From: Massilia alkalitolerans DSM 17462
GTDB taxonomy: Bacteria > Pseudomonadota > Gammaproteobacteria > Burkholderiales > Burkholderiaceae_D
Direction of reading: 5' to 3'
NCBI RefSeq assembly: GCF_000427785.1
Contig: NZ_ATYR01000001.1
Span: 310,149-374,148 of the forward strand
Length of the DNA stretch: 64,000 nt
The notes beneath the pieces were generated by a model. That model did no database searches and was not told the origin of the DNA. It saw nothing but the letters and a program-made list of their open reading frames with translations. Positions 28,430 to 37,483 of this stretch are shown piece by piece (the stretch's first letter is position 1; each line of letters begins with the position of its first letter). The position numbers and the translations under genes were made by a program.

Positions 28430-29299
28430 ATGAACAAGACGCCCGGCTCCGCTCCCATCACCCTTGCGCTCGACAACGTCCTGCTCGACACCCGCCCGCG
28501 CCAGCTCGGCGGCTGGCGCCGCGCTAGCGCCGAGTTCCTGTATTTCGGCTTCAAGAACGCGCGCGCCTGCCTGTTCGTGGGCCTGTTCTTCGCCGCCATG
28601 ATGCTCACGCCGCGCACCGGCATGTTCGGCATTCCGCGCTACGACGTGCTGCTGCTGGTGGCGCTGGCCATCCAGCTGTGGATGGTGAGGTCAGGCCTGG
28701 AGACGATGGACGAGCTGAAGGCGATCTGCCTGTTCCACGCGATCGGCTTCGCGCTCGAGGCCTTCAAGGTGTCCAGCGCCATCCAGTCCTGGGCCTACCC
28801 CGACTTCGCCTACACGAAGGTGCTGGAGGTGCCGCTGTTCTCGGGCTTCATGTACGCGGCCATCGGCAGCTACATCGTGCAGGCCTGGCGCCTGTTCGAC
28901 CTGCGCATCCGCCACCATCCGCCGCACTGGATGGCCTGGGCCATCGCGATCCTGATCTACCTGAACTTCTTCACCCACCACTATATCGGCGACTACCGCT
29001 GGTACCTCGCGGCCTGCGCGCTCGGCCTGTACTCGCGCACCATGGTGGTGTTCCGGCCGCTCGACCGCGACCGCAGGATGCCGCTGCTGCTGGCCTTCGT
29101 GCTGATCGGCTTCTTCATCTGGCTGGCCGAGAACATCGGCACCTTCTGGGGCGTGTGGCGCTACCCGAACCAGCTGGGCGCCTGGTCGGTGGTCCACGTG
29201 AGCAAGTGGAGCTCGTGGTCGCTGCTGGTGATCATGACCTTCACCATCGTGGCCAACCTCAAGCACATCAAGGAAAAGATCCACGTCGCGCGGGCCTGA
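28430..29299 (+). CDS. DUF817 family integral membrane protein (YoaT-like)
   Basis: A 289-residue protein with about seven to eight hydrophobic segments, matching DUF817. Family-like blocks are FLYFGFKNARACLFVGLFF, LFHAIGFALEAFKVSSAIQS, NFFTHHYIGDYRWYL and WLAENIGTFWGVWRYPNQ, rich in conserved aromatic and His residues. The function of the family is unknown. I start at the ATG at 28430; an in-frame GTG at 28385 lacks a ribosome site. The next gene follows after 21 bp. Confidence 0.86.
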   Translation: MNKTPGSAPITLALDNVLLDTRPRQLGGWRRASAEFLYFGFKNARACLFVGLFFAAMMLTPRTGMFGIPRYDVLLLVALAIQLWMVRSGLETMDELKAICLFHAIGFALEAFKVSSAIQSWAYPDFAYTKVLEVPLFSGFMYAAIGSYIVQAWRLFDLRIRHHPPHWMAWAIAILIYLNFFTHHYIGDYRWYLAACALGLYSRTMVVFRPLDRDRRMPLLLAFVLIGFFIWLAENIGTFWGVWRYPNQLGAWSVVHVSKWSSWSLLVIMTFTIVANLKHIKEKIHVARA

Positions 29300-29320
29300 A
29301 CCTCACCCGAAGGAAGCAAC

Positions 29321-29812
29321 ATGAAACGGACGCTCGGCCTCACGATTCTGTTCACCCTGCTGCCCGCGATGCCGCCCGCCCATGCGGCCGGCTTCCAGAG
29401 CCAGCGCGCCATCGCCGCCGGCGAAGTCGACGTTCCGGCCATGCTGGCCGGGATGGAACGGCAGCGCGCCAAGGCCATCGTGCAGCGCGACATCGCCACC
29501 CTGCGCCACCTGATGGACCGCGAGTACTACCACGTCGACAGCCGCGGGCGGATGCGCAGCAAGACCGAGCTGCTCACCGCGCTCGACCGCAACGATTTCC
29601 GCTTCCGGCTCTACGAGATCGACAGCACCGAGGTGCACCTGCTGGAGGGCGCTAACGCGGCCCTGGTCACCGGCACCTACCGCGCGCTGATGGCGGGCGA
29701 CGCCGCCAAACCGCTGCGCTTTCGCTTCGCGCACCTGTGGATACGCCAGCCGGACGGCTGGAAGAACAGCTTCCACCAGAGCACTGCCATCCGTCCCGCG
29801 CAAGACGATTGA
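29321..29812 (+). CDS. Exported NTF2-like (DUF4440/SnoaL-type) protein
   Basis: A 163-residue protein with a signal peptide ending PPAHAAGF and an NTF2-like cone-fold domain. Typical elements are the helical QRAKAIVQRDIATLRHLMDR, YYHVDSRGRMRSKTELLTAL and the strand-rich ALVTGTYRALM and RFAHLWIRQPDGW. Such domains can bind small ligands or act as hydrolases, but no catalytic residues can be assigned. It is probably in an operon with the DUF817 gene 21 bp upstream. Confidence 0.8.
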   Translation: MKRTLGLTILFTLLPAMPPAHAAGFQSQRAIAAGEVDVPAMLAGMERQRAKAIVQRDIATLRHLMDREYYHVDSRGRMRSKTELLTALDRNDFRFRLYEIDSTEVHLLEGANAALVTGTYRALMAGDAAKPLRFRFAHLWIRQPDGWKNSFHQSTAIRPAQDD

Positions 29813-29815
29813 AGA

Positions 29816-31666
29816 TCAGGCGACGGCCTCCGCCGTGCTCCAGCTGACGCTGCCGCTGCCGCCTGCGAACAGCAGCTCGGCGCCGCTGGCCTCGCGCAGT
29901 CGCGCCTTGATCTCGCGCGGCGCCAGGTTGTAGTGATTGCCGCGCTCCGCGTCCGCGCTGTCCGGCTCCACGTCGAGCGCACGCACCGTGAGCTCGCCGG
30001 CCACCTGCGCGATGGCGACGCTGACCGTGCCGCTGTGCTGCGCGCGCTGGGCCACCAGGCGCTCCAGCAGCGCCATGCCGGATTGCTGCTCGGCCTCGAC
30101 GTCCTTGATCTCCTGCGACAGCGTGGCCATCTGCTTGAGCGCCGGCGCGGCGGCCGCGGCCAGCTTCTTGAATGCCGGCTGCTGTTCCGGCGTGAGCACC
30201 AGTTCGCCCTTGCGCACGCGCCCCGCCAGCCTGACGTAGCTGGCCACCTCGGGCTGAGCCGCCAGCGTACCCATCGCGGCGCGGCGCCGGCCGGCCAGCT
30301 CGCCGAACTGGCCCACGCGCTCGCGGATCATGCCGATCGCCGCATCGATGCGCGTGCAGTCCGGGCGCAGCACGAAGACCCGCATCTCGCTGTGCCCGCG
30401 CGGCGCGGCGCGCTCGATGGAGATGCGCCTGGCGACGATGGCGCAGCCTTCGGCCTGGCTGATTTCCACCACGTCCGCCACGATCTCGCAATTGAGCGCC
30501 TCGACGATCGAGACCCTGCTGCCGGAGATGATGCAGTTCTCGGCGCGCTGCAGCGTGACCTCCCCGTTGGCACTCTGGATGCTGGCGTTCGATGCGACGC
30601 CCGCCACGACGATCGGGCCATCGCTGTTGCGCGCGCTGCCGCCCATCAGGTTGCGGTTCAGGCGCACCACGCCGCCGCGCGAGGCGATGTGGCCGAAGAC
30701 GTCGGCATGCACCGTGATGCTCTCGCCTTCGACCACGCGGTTTTCCTGCACCTCGCCGAATTCCTCGTAGTCGCCCTCCAGCTGCAGGTTGCCGGTCGTC
30801 CTGGCGCTGACCCCGTCGTGGCTGACGATCTTGTCGCCCACCGAGATCCGGTTGCCTTCCACGTTCAGGAAGCCGTCCTGCAGGGCGAGCACGAACTCGC
30901 CTTCGGCGATGCGGTCGACCGTGGTGCCCGGACCGCTCCAGTCGCTCAGTTCGAGATCAAGCGGCAGTTCGGGCGCGAGGGCGATGCCGGACAGGTCGAA
31001 GCCCGGCTCACCCTGCACGCGCGGGAGCTTGCGCAGCAGGCGCGTGCCGCGCTGGACCTGGGGGAAGCGGTTCTGGAAGCTCATCAGGTCGAGCTTGCCG
31101 TTGGCAAGCTGGCGCGGGGCGTCGCTGCGGTGCAGTTCGTTCGAGACCTCGACCACGCGCGCATCCTCGCCCGGCCGCGGGGCCAGCCGGCGCGCCACCA
31201 CGATGCGGCCGGCCGCGCCGGTGGCGATGGCGTCCCTGACTCCCTCGACGTCGAGGCCGAAGCGGATGCCCTTCATCCACATGTCGGCGATGAACTCGTC
31301 GATGTCGAGCCGGGCCGGCTGCTCGACGCCCTCAGGGTCCGGCAGGAACACGGGTTCGAAGTAGTATTCGGCCTGGCCGTCGGCGATCCGGACGGCGCGG
31401 TAGAGCTGGCGGCGCGCCGGGTCGAAGGGCAGGATGTCGTCCGCCAGGCGCACCACGGTCTCGCCGCGGGCATTGCGCGGCAGCTCGGGACCGTGACCGA
31501 ACAAGGCCTTGATCAGGACCGGATAGTCGAGGCCCGAAAAGTACTCGTCCCCTCGCAGGAAGCCGTCGACCGCCGCCAGCAGGCCCGGGCCCAGGGCGGC
31601 CACGTCGCAATAGATGCCGTCGGCCTGGCGGGCGATGCAGGCTTCTGCGGCTGCTGGGTTGGACAC
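29816..31666 (-). CDS. FapA/DUF342 family protein
   Basis: A 616-residue protein of the flagellar assembly protein A (DUF342) family. Residues about 120-270 hold the FapA N-terminal part (ATGAAGRIVVARRLAPRPGE). Residues about 270-430 form an all-beta repeat with many short strands (GNRISVGDKIVSHDGVSART, ESITVHADVFGHIASRGGVV). The C-terminal third is helical and likely coiled. No flagellar or polymer gene lies nearby. In other bacteria DUF342 proteins affect flagellar or cell-pole assembly, which cannot be shown here. Confidence 0.85.
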   Translation of the reverse strand: MSNPAAAEACIARQADGIYCDVAALGPGLLAAVDGFLRGDEYFSGLDYPVLIKALFGHGPELPRNARGETVVRLADDILPFDPARRQLYRAVRIADGQAEYYFEPVFLPDPEGVEQPARLDIDEFIADMWMKGIRFGLDVEGVRDAIATGAAGRIVVARRLAPRPGEDARVVEVSNELHRSDAPRQLANGKLDLMSFQNRFPQVQRGTRLLRKLPRVQGEPGFDLSGIALAPELPLDLELSDWSGPGTTVDRIAEGEFVLALQDGFLNVEGNRISVGDKIVSHDGVSARTTGNLQLEGDYEEFGEVQENRVVEGESITVHADVFGHIASRGGVVRLNRNLMGGSARNSDGPIVVAGVASNASIQSANGEVTLQRAENCIISGSRVSIVEALNCEIVADVVEISQAEGCAIVARRISIERAAPRGHSEMRVFVLRPDCTRIDAAIGMIRERVGQFGELAGRRRAAMGTLAAQPEVASYVRLAGRVRKGELVLTPEQQPAFKKLAAAAAPALKQMATLSQEIKDVEAEQQSGMALLERLVAQRAQHSGTVSVAIAQVAGELTVRALDVEPDSADAERGNHYNLAPREIKARLREASGAELLFAGGSGSVSWSTAEAVA

Positions 31667-31790
31667 GGCGCGTTCTCCCGATCTGCTAAGGTCTCTTCAA
31701 GATAGCACGTTGCAATACGAAAATAAACATATAGCAACTAGATTTCCATGAAGAAACCCCACCGACAGGGGAAGCGCGCCGTCAACGAGA

Positions 31791-31810
31791 ACGGCGCCCG
31801 CAGGCGCCGT
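31791..31810 (-). terminator. Hairpin after the small exported protein gene
   Basis: Perfect 8-bp arms ACGGCGCC and GGCGCCGT enclose a CGCA loop, 22 bp beyond the stop codon of the gene at 31833-32216. There is no T-run, so it may act with Rho or simply protect the mRNA. Confidence 0.45.
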
Positions 31811-31832
31811 CAGGGATAGAGTGCAAGCCGGC

Positions 31833-32216
31833 TCAGCGGCGCCGCGCGTTCGGATACAGGTCGCGGTTGGCTTCGTTGATCTGGCGCTTCAGTTCGCTGC
31901 GCTCGTCCGGCGTCATGCGGCCGCGGCGGCCGCCCTCTTCACGCATGGAGTCGCGCATCGCCTGCTCCTGGCGCATGCGGGCCTCGTCGCGCATTTCCTG
32001 GGCGCGCGGGTCGTAGCGCGGATCCTGGGTGCGCATCTCGTAACGGTCGCGCATGGCCTGCTGCTGCATCTCTTCGCGGCGCGGGCCACGGTCCTGGCCT
32101 TGCGCCATGGCGCCGGCGGCGGTGCAAGCCAGGGCGACAGCGATCACACCGTGCCTGACGAAACGCGCCAGCGGCCCTTCGTTTGCTGCCTGGATTTTGG
32201 TGTGCACGTTGTTCAT
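31833..32216 (-). CDS. Small exported charged protein, function unknown
   Basis: A 127-residue protein. AGAGGA precedes the ATG at 32216, which decides against the longer frame reaching 32501. A signal peptide (HGVIAVALACTAAGAMAQGQ) is followed by a Met-, Arg-, Glu- and Gln-rich helix (EEMQQQAMRDRYEMRTQDPR) and a C-terminal block (MTPDERSELKRQINEANRDL) reminiscent of small periplasmic stress or metal-response proteins. It is divergent from ompR. No function is assigned. Confidence 0.75.
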   Translation of the reverse strand: MNNVHTKIQAANEGPLARFVRHGVIAVALACTAAGAMAQGQDRGPRREEMQQQAMRDRYEMRTQDPRYDPRAQEMRDEARMRQEQAMRDSMREEGGRRGRMTPDERSELKRQINEANRDLYPNARRR

Positions 32217-32415
32217 GGTGTTCCTCTTCCGCGATGCCATATAAACAGATAAGCTGTGATTTCCACTTGCAGCCAGTGTATGTGCATAGCGTCCGAGGTG
32301 TAAGACCGATTGGGTAAAGTTTGTAACACAATGTAATGGCTGAGCCATCCGAACAAGATGTTCAAGCGATAACACGTTACCATAGCGACATGCTTCTGAC
32401 AATTCTGGATTCCAT

Positions 32416-33201
32416 ATGAACGCATCGACGAACAATACGGGCAGCAACCCGACCAGCAACAACGCCACGGGCAACCAGGGCGGCCACTCCGCCAAGATCA
32501 TGGTGGTGGACGACGACGTGCGCCTGCGCGACCTGCTGCGCCGCTACCTCACCGAGCAGGGCTTCCAGGTGGTGACCGCGGAGAGCGCGCCGGCCATGAA
32601 CAAGCTGTGGCTGCGCGAGCGCTACGACCTCCTGGTGCTGGACCTCATGCTGCCGGGCGAAGACGGCCTGTCGATCTGCCGCCGCCTGCGCGGCGCCGGC
32701 GACCAGACCCCGATCATCATGCTGACCGCCAAGGGCGAGGACGTCGACCGCATCGTCGGCCTCGAGATGGGCGCCGACGACTACCTGCCCAAGCCCTTCA
32801 ACCCGCGCGAGCTGGTGGCCCGCATCGGCGCGGTCCTGCGCCGCAAGGGCCCGGACGAAATCCCGGGCGCGCCGAGCGAAACCCCGCAGACCTTCGAGTT
32901 CGGCGACTTCGTGCTCGACCTGGGCACGCGCACGCTCAAGAAGAACGGCGAGACCGTGCCCCTGACCACCGGCGAATTCTCGGTGCTCAAGGTGTTCGCA
33001 CGCCATGCGCGCCAGCCGCTCTCGCGCGAGAAGCTGATGGAACTGGCCAGGGGCCGCGAATACGAAGTCTTCGACCGCTCGCTGGACGTGCAGATCTCGC
33101 GCCTGCGCAAGCTGATCGAGCCGGATCCTTCCAGCCCGCTGTACATCCAGACCGTCTGGGGCCTGGGCTACGTGTTCATCCCTGAAGGACAGCCGCGCTA
33201 G
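32416..33201 (+). CDS. ompR: OmpR-family response regulator
   Basis: A 261-residue two-component regulator. The receiver domain has acidic residues in MVVDDDVRLRD, phospho-acceptor D76 (LVLDLMLPGEDG) and K126 (LPKPFNP). The winged-helix output domain ends with QISRLRKLIEPDPSSPLYIQ and GLGYVF, as in OmpR. An Asn/Gly/Ser-rich N-terminal extension of ~25 residues is unusual. The last base of its TAG is the first base of the envZ GTG, so the pair is translationally coupled. It probably controls porin or envelope genes. Confidence 0.94.
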   Translation: MNASTNNTGSNPTSNNATGNQGGHSAKIMVVDDDVRLRDLLRRYLTEQGFQVVTAESAPAMNKLWLRERYDLLVLDLMLPGEDGLSICRRLRGAGDQTPIIMLTAKGEDVDRIVGLEMGADDYLPKPFNPRELVARIGAVLRRKGPDEIPGAPSETPQTFEFGDFVLDLGTRTLKKNGETVPLTTGEFSVLKVFARHARQPLSREKLMELARGREYEVFDRSLDVQISRLRKLIEPDPSSPLYIQTVWGLGYVFIPEGQPR

Positions 33202-34574
33202 TGTTCGCCCCACTCTCGGCGGCGCGCCGCGCCGCCCGCTTTGCCTGGTACCGGAGCGGCCTGTTCTGGCGGACCTTCCTCTTGATGTCGGCGCTCACCG
33301 CCGCCTCGATGGGCTCGTGGATCGGCATGATCAGCGTATTCCAGCGCGGCCCGCAGATCCAGCAGACCGCCGAGCTGGTGGTGTCGGCGGTGACCATCAC
33401 CAGGGCTGCCCTCATCCACTCGGCGCCCGCGCAGCGGCTCGAGCTGCTGCTCGAACTGGTGTCGAACGAAGGCATCCGCGTCCTGACGCTCAACGAAGAC
33501 GACATCGTCGAACCGCCGCCCAACAATCCCCTGATGCCCGAGATCGCCGCCATCGTGCGCGAGCGGCTGGGCAAGCAGACGCGCTTTTCCGCCGGCGTGA
33601 ACGGGGTACCGGGCTTCTACATCAGTTTCAACATCGACGGCGACGAATACTGGCTGATGCTCGAGCGCGAGCGCCTGGCCGGGCTGACCCGCGTGCAGTG
33701 GCTCGGCTGGGCCACGCTGGTGGGCCTGCTGTCGCTGATCGGTGCCGCCTTCATCTCCTCGCTGGTGAACCGGCCACTGGCGCGCCTGACGGCGGCCGCG
33801 CGCGCCATTGCCAAGGGCGAAAAGCCGGCGCCGCTGCCCGAGAAAGGCTCGCAGGAGATCATCGAGGCCAACCGCAGCTTCAACCAGATGGTCGACGACC
33901 TGGCGCAAGTGGAGAAGGACCGCGCCGTGATCCTGGCCGGCATCTCGCACGACCTGCGCACGCCGCTGGCGCGCATGCAGCTCGAGGTCGAGATGGCCAA
34001 CCTGCCGCAGGAGGCGCGCGAAGGCATGCAGTCGGACATCGACCAGATGGATGCGATCATCGGCCAGTTCCTCGACTACGCCAAGCCGACCGATGCCGCC
34101 ACCTTCATCGCGGTGAACCTGTCCGAGATGCTGGCCGAGGTCGGCCGCGAGGCGGGCCGCATCCGCGACTTGCGGGTGCAGGTCGACCTGATGCCGGGCG
34201 TGCACGTGATGGGCAATGCGACCGACCTGCGGCGCGTGGTCAACAACATCATCGAGAACGCGCGCAAGTACGGCAAGACTCCGGGCCAGGATTACACCGA
34301 GATTGCGATCGTCCTGCGGGTCAAGGCCACCGGCCACGGTCGCCGCGCAGTCATCGAGATCTGCGACCACGGAGTGGGCGTGCCGGAAGACCAGATCAAC
34401 CAGCTGCTCAAGCCCTTCACGCGCCTGGACAGTGCACGCGGCCAGGCCAACGGCGCCGGCCTGGGCCTGGCCATCGTGGAACGCGTCCTGAGCCGCCACA
34501 ATGCCGAGCTCACGGTGAGCAACCGCGAAGGCGGCGGGCTGCTGCTGCAGCTGGCCTTGCCCCTGGCCGGGTAA
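33201..34574 (+). CDS. envZ: EnvZ-type sensor histidine kinase
   Basis: A 457-residue inner-membrane kinase that phosphorylates OmpR. The GTG start at 33201 shares a base with the ompR stop. Two transmembrane helices (about 23-46 and 168-188) flank a periplasmic domain of ~120 residues. A HAMP domain follows, then the dimerisation helix with H250 in LAGISHDLRTPLARMQLEVE. The ATPase domain has the N box NNIIENARKYG, G1 CDHGVGVP and G2 GAGLGLAIV. The next gene begins 7 bp downstream. Confidence 0.94.
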   Translation: MFAPLSAARRAARFAWYRSGLFWRTFLLMSALTAASMGSWIGMISVFQRGPQIQQTAELVVSAVTITRAALIHSAPAQRLELLLELVSNEGIRVLTLNEDDIVEPPPNNPLMPEIAAIVRERLGKQTRFSAGVNGVPGFYISFNIDGDEYWLMLERERLAGLTRVQWLGWATLVGLLSLIGAAFISSLVNRPLARLTAAARAIAKGEKPAPLPEKGSQEIIEANRSFNQMVDDLAQVEKDRAVILAGISHDLRTPLARMQLEVEMANLPQEAREGMQSDIDQMDAIIGQFLDYAKPTDAATFIAVNLSEMLAEVGREAGRIRDLRVQVDLMPGVHVMGNATDLRRVVNNIIENARKYGKTPGQDYTEIAIVLRVKATGHGRRAVIEICDHGVGVPEDQINQLLKPFTRLDSARGQANGAGLGLAIVERVLSRHNAELTVSNREGGGLLLQLALPLAG

Positions 34575-34581
34575 GCGGCGC

Positions 34582-36288
34582 GTGGGTCAGCTGCTGGCCG
34601 CCCTCCTCCGTGGCCTCGGCCGCAACCTGCTGGTGTTCGCGGCCATCGTGCTGGTCCTCGCCTCCGGCCACTGGCTGCGGGGCGAATGGGCGAACATCCA
34701 GCACATCGTCGCCGAGCTGCCGGCGCTGCGCCAGGCGCAGGCCGGCTTCGACGCGCGCCGCGCCGCGCTGGCGCGCGATACCGAAGAAGAACTGCGGCAG
34801 CTTGCCGGCGCCGGCATCGCCCAGCTCGACGGCCGCATCGCCGCCATCGACGCCGAGATCGCGCGGCTGCGCAGCGAGGGCGAAGCGGCGCCGGTGCTGG
34901 GCGCCGCCCTCGCCGGCCGCGAGGCCCTGGCGCAGCAGCTCGCCCGTTCGGCCATGCGCGACATGGAAATCGAACTGCGGCGCCAGGAAAAGACCCACCT
35001 GCAGGCGCTGCGCGCGCGCGCCGACGCGCTCGCCAACCGGCAGGCCGCGCTGGCCACCCTGGAGCGGCTGCGGCGCGAACACGTGGCGGTCTACACGGCG
35101 CTGCAGGACACATCGAGGCGACGCGCCCAGGCGGAGAAGGCCGCGGGAACCTGGGGCAAACTGTTCTTCACCGACGACTACCGGCAGCTGCGGGCACTGG
35201 ACGCACAGCTGGCCCAGCTGCGCGTCAGGAACAGCGCCGCGCATCGCGCCTTCGTGGCGCAGCGGGCGCTGGTGAACACGCTGCCGGCGGTCGGCGCACC
35301 GGCCGTGTTCCGGCTCAATGAAGAAGCCCTGGCGGCAGCGTCCGCTCCGCTGCGCGAACGGCTGCGCGAGGTCGAGGAGCTGGCCGGCACCAGCGGCGCC
35401 TGGCGCGCCTACGGGCTGGTGCAGCCGCTGTTGCTGCCGGCGTTGCTGGTGCTGGCCGCGTGGTGGCTGGTGCCGGCCGCCATCCGCGCCCTGTTCTATT
35501 TCGTGCTGGCGCCGCTGGCGGCGAGGAGGCCGGCGATCGTCGTCAAGGACGCGCCGGCGTCCTCCAGCACGCCCACGCGCACTTCCGCACGCATCTCCGC
35601 CGTCTCGCACCGACTGGCGCTGGCGCCGGGCGAAGAACTGCTGATCCGCCCCGACTACTGCCAGAGCCAGCCCGCGGGCGTGCTTGTTGCGACCCGGCTG
35701 CTGTTCGACTGGCGGCGCCCGCTGAGCAGCCTGGCCGCGCGCCTGTGGATGCTCAAGCGCCTGCGCGCCAGCGCGGCGGCCGAGGTGGTCGTGTCGGCCA
35801 CCAGCGACCCGCTCGACGAAGTCGCGCTCCTGGTGCTCGGGCCCGGGGAATCCTTCGTGCTGCAGCCGCGCGGCCTGGCCGGAATGGTCTACCGGACCGG
35901 CCAGCGGCCCACCGTCCGCAGCCACTGGCGCGTGGGAACCCTGCACGCCTGGCTCACCCTGCAACTGCGCTACCTGGCCTTCGAGGGACCGGCGACCCTG
36001 GTACTGAAAGGCTGCCGCGGCGTGCGCCTGGAATGCGCCGGGGGCGGCCGCACGATCAGCCAGGATGCGACCCTGGGCTTCAGCGCGCATGCGCGCTACA
36101 GCACCGTGCGCGCCGAACCCTTCCTGCCCTACCTGGCGGGCAGGCAGCCCCTGTTCCACGACAGCTTCGCCGGGCAGGATGCCTGCTTCCTGTACGAGGA
36201 AGTGCCGCGCTCGGCCCAGGCGGGCGGGCGCCGCAGCAACCCTTTCGAGGTGCTGATCGACGCCGGCTTGAAGGCCTTCGGAATCTAG
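34582..36288 (+). CDS. Uncharacterised coiled-coil membrane protein in the ompR-envZ operon
   Basis: A 568-residue protein with a GTG start 7 bp after envZ. A membrane anchor (LLVFAAIVLVLASGHWL) at residues 16-32 is followed by a long Ala/Arg/Glu/Leu-rich coiled coil (about 45-230). A second hydrophobic segment lies near 275-300 (PLLLPALLVLAAWWLVPAAI) and a third just after. The C-terminal ~230 residues are beta-rich (VRSHWRVGTLHAWLTLQLRY, GPATLVLKGCRGVRLE) and recall the AIM24/TRAP-like fold, but only weakly. Function is not assigned. The spacing says it belongs with the two-component system. Confidence 0.78.
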   Translation: MGQLLAALLRGLGRNLLVFAAIVLVLASGHWLRGEWANIQHIVAELPALRQAQAGFDARRAALARDTEEELRQLAGAGIAQLDGRIAAIDAEIARLRSEGEAAPVLGAALAGREALAQQLARSAMRDMEIELRRQEKTHLQALRARADALANRQAALATLERLRREHVAVYTALQDTSRRRAQAEKAAGTWGKLFFTDDYRQLRALDAQLAQLRVRNSAAHRAFVAQRALVNTLPAVGAPAVFRLNEEALAAASAPLRERLREVEELAGTSGAWRAYGLVQPLLLPALLVLAAWWLVPAAIRALFYFVLAPLAARRPAIVVKDAPASSSTPTRTSARISAVSHRLALAPGEELLIRPDYCQSQPAGVLVATRLLFDWRRPLSSLAARLWMLKRLRASAAAEVVVSATSDPLDEVALLVLGPGESFVLQPRGLAGMVYRTGQRPTVRSHWRVGTLHAWLTLQLRYLAFEGPATLVLKGCRGVRLECAGGGRTISQDATLGFSAHARYSTVRAEPFLPYLAGRQPLFHDSFAGQDACFLYEEVPRSAQAGGRRSNPFEVLIDAGLKAFGI

Positions 36289-36325
36289 CCCTTTTCCGCG
36301 AAGGCCAGGCCGATCCTGAACTCCT

Positions 36326-36430
36326 GTAGGGTGTACGGCTCTGCCGTACGCGCGTTCAAGCACAGGATGAACAGCCCACGTCAGTGCGGACGGATGCTGA
36401 ACGCGCGGTCGGCGGAGCTGACCACCCTAC
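36326..36430. repeat. Three-hairpin palindromic intergenic element, copy C
   Basis: A 105-bp copy with ends GTAGGGTG and CACCCTAC. Left hairpin GTACGGC-TCT-GCCGTAC is fully paired; right hairpin GGTCGGC-GGA-GCTGACC has one G-U pair. The middle region has diverged from copies A and B. It lies between the convergent ends of the coiled-coil protein and epimerase genes. Confidence 0.75.
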
Positions 36431-36454
36431 TGTGGCAGCATGAAACGCGCTCTG

Positions 36455-37483
36455 TCAGGCGCTTTTCAGGCTCGCCAAGGCCTGCGCAATGCCGGGATAG
36501 CGGAACGCGAAACCCTCCCGTTGCAGCCGGCGCGGCGCGACGCGTTGCCCCTCCAGCAACAGGTCGGACTGCTCGCCGAGCACCAGGCGCAGCGGCCAGC
36601 CCGGCGTCGGCATGAAGCACGGGCGGCGCCAGATGCGCGCCGCCGCCTCGCTGAATTGCGCCTGCGTGACGCATTCGGGAGCCGTGAAGTTGCTGGCCCC
36701 GATCGCACCTGGTCCTGGGTGCGCGAGCGCATGGCGCCAGCGGTGCGCCATGCCGCCCACGACATCGTCCACATGGATCCACGACAGCCACTGCCGACCG
36801 CTTCCCAGCCTGCCGCCGAGGCCGAGCAGGATCGGCAGCAGCATCATGGGCAGCGCCCCGCCCACGCCCACGACCAGGCCGAAGCGCATGCACTCCACCT
36901 GCACGCCGTACTGCGCGGCCCTGCCGGCCGCCTCTTCCCATTCACGGCACAGGTCCGACATGAAGACCGGCTGCGGCGGCGACGATTCGTCCAGCTCGGA
37001 TTCGTCGCCGATGCGCTGGATGCCGTAGTAGCCGATGGCCGACGCATTCAGCAGCAGGAAAGGCTTGTGGTCGGCCCGCGCGATCCAGTCCACCACCTGC
37101 CGCGTCAGGCCGACACGGCTGCGGCGTAGCGCTTCCTTGCGCGCTTCCGACCAGCGCGGACCCAGGATGCGCGCGCCGGCCAGGTTGACCACGACGTCGA
37201 TCCGGGTTTGCGGCGGCAGCGCCTCCATCGATCCGACGCAATCTACCGTGCCCTCGAACAGGCGCGCCGCCGCTTCCGGCTGCCGGCTCAGGGCGACCAC
37301 CGTGTGGCCGTCCTGCAGCAAGGCCCGCACCAGGTGCTGGCCGACGAAGCCGGTGGCGCCGGTGACGAGGACGCTGCGTTTATGGGCGTCGAAGGATATG
37401 GCGGGCGTAGCACCGCCGCCCTGTCCGCGCGCCGCCGCGATCACCTCGCGCAGTCCTGCCAGGTTCCGTACGGTGGATGTCAT
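36455..37483 (-). CDS. TIGR01777-type NAD(P)-dependent epimerase/nucleotide-sugar-like protein
   Basis: A 342-residue extended short-chain dehydrogenase of the TIGR01777/YfcH family. The Rossmann motif is VLVTGATGFVGQHLVRALL, followed by DVVVNLAGARILGPRWSEAR, a motif typical of this group, and LLNASAIGYYG, where the usual Ser/Tyr region lies. The C-terminal DUF1731 part includes WRRPCFMPTPGWPLRLVLGE. Its start overlaps the upstream regulator stop by 4 bp (ATGA). Physiological substrate is unknown. Confidence 0.9.
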   Translation of the reverse strand: MTSTVRNLAGLREVIAAARGQGGGATPAISFDAHKRSVLVTGATGFVGQHLVRALLQDGHTVVALSRQPEAAARLFEGTVDCVGSMEALPPQTRIDVVVNLAGARILGPRWSEARKEALRRSRVGLTRQVVDWIARADHKPFLLLNASAIGYYGIQRIGDESELDESSPPQPVFMSDLCREWEEAAGRAAQYGVQVECMRFGLVVGVGGALPMMLLPILLGLGGRLGSGRQWLSWIHVDDVVGGMAHRWRHALAHPGPGAIGASNFTAPECVTQAQFSEAAARIWRRPCFMPTPGWPLRLVLGEQSDLLLEGQRVAPRRLQREGFAFRYPGIAQALASLKSA

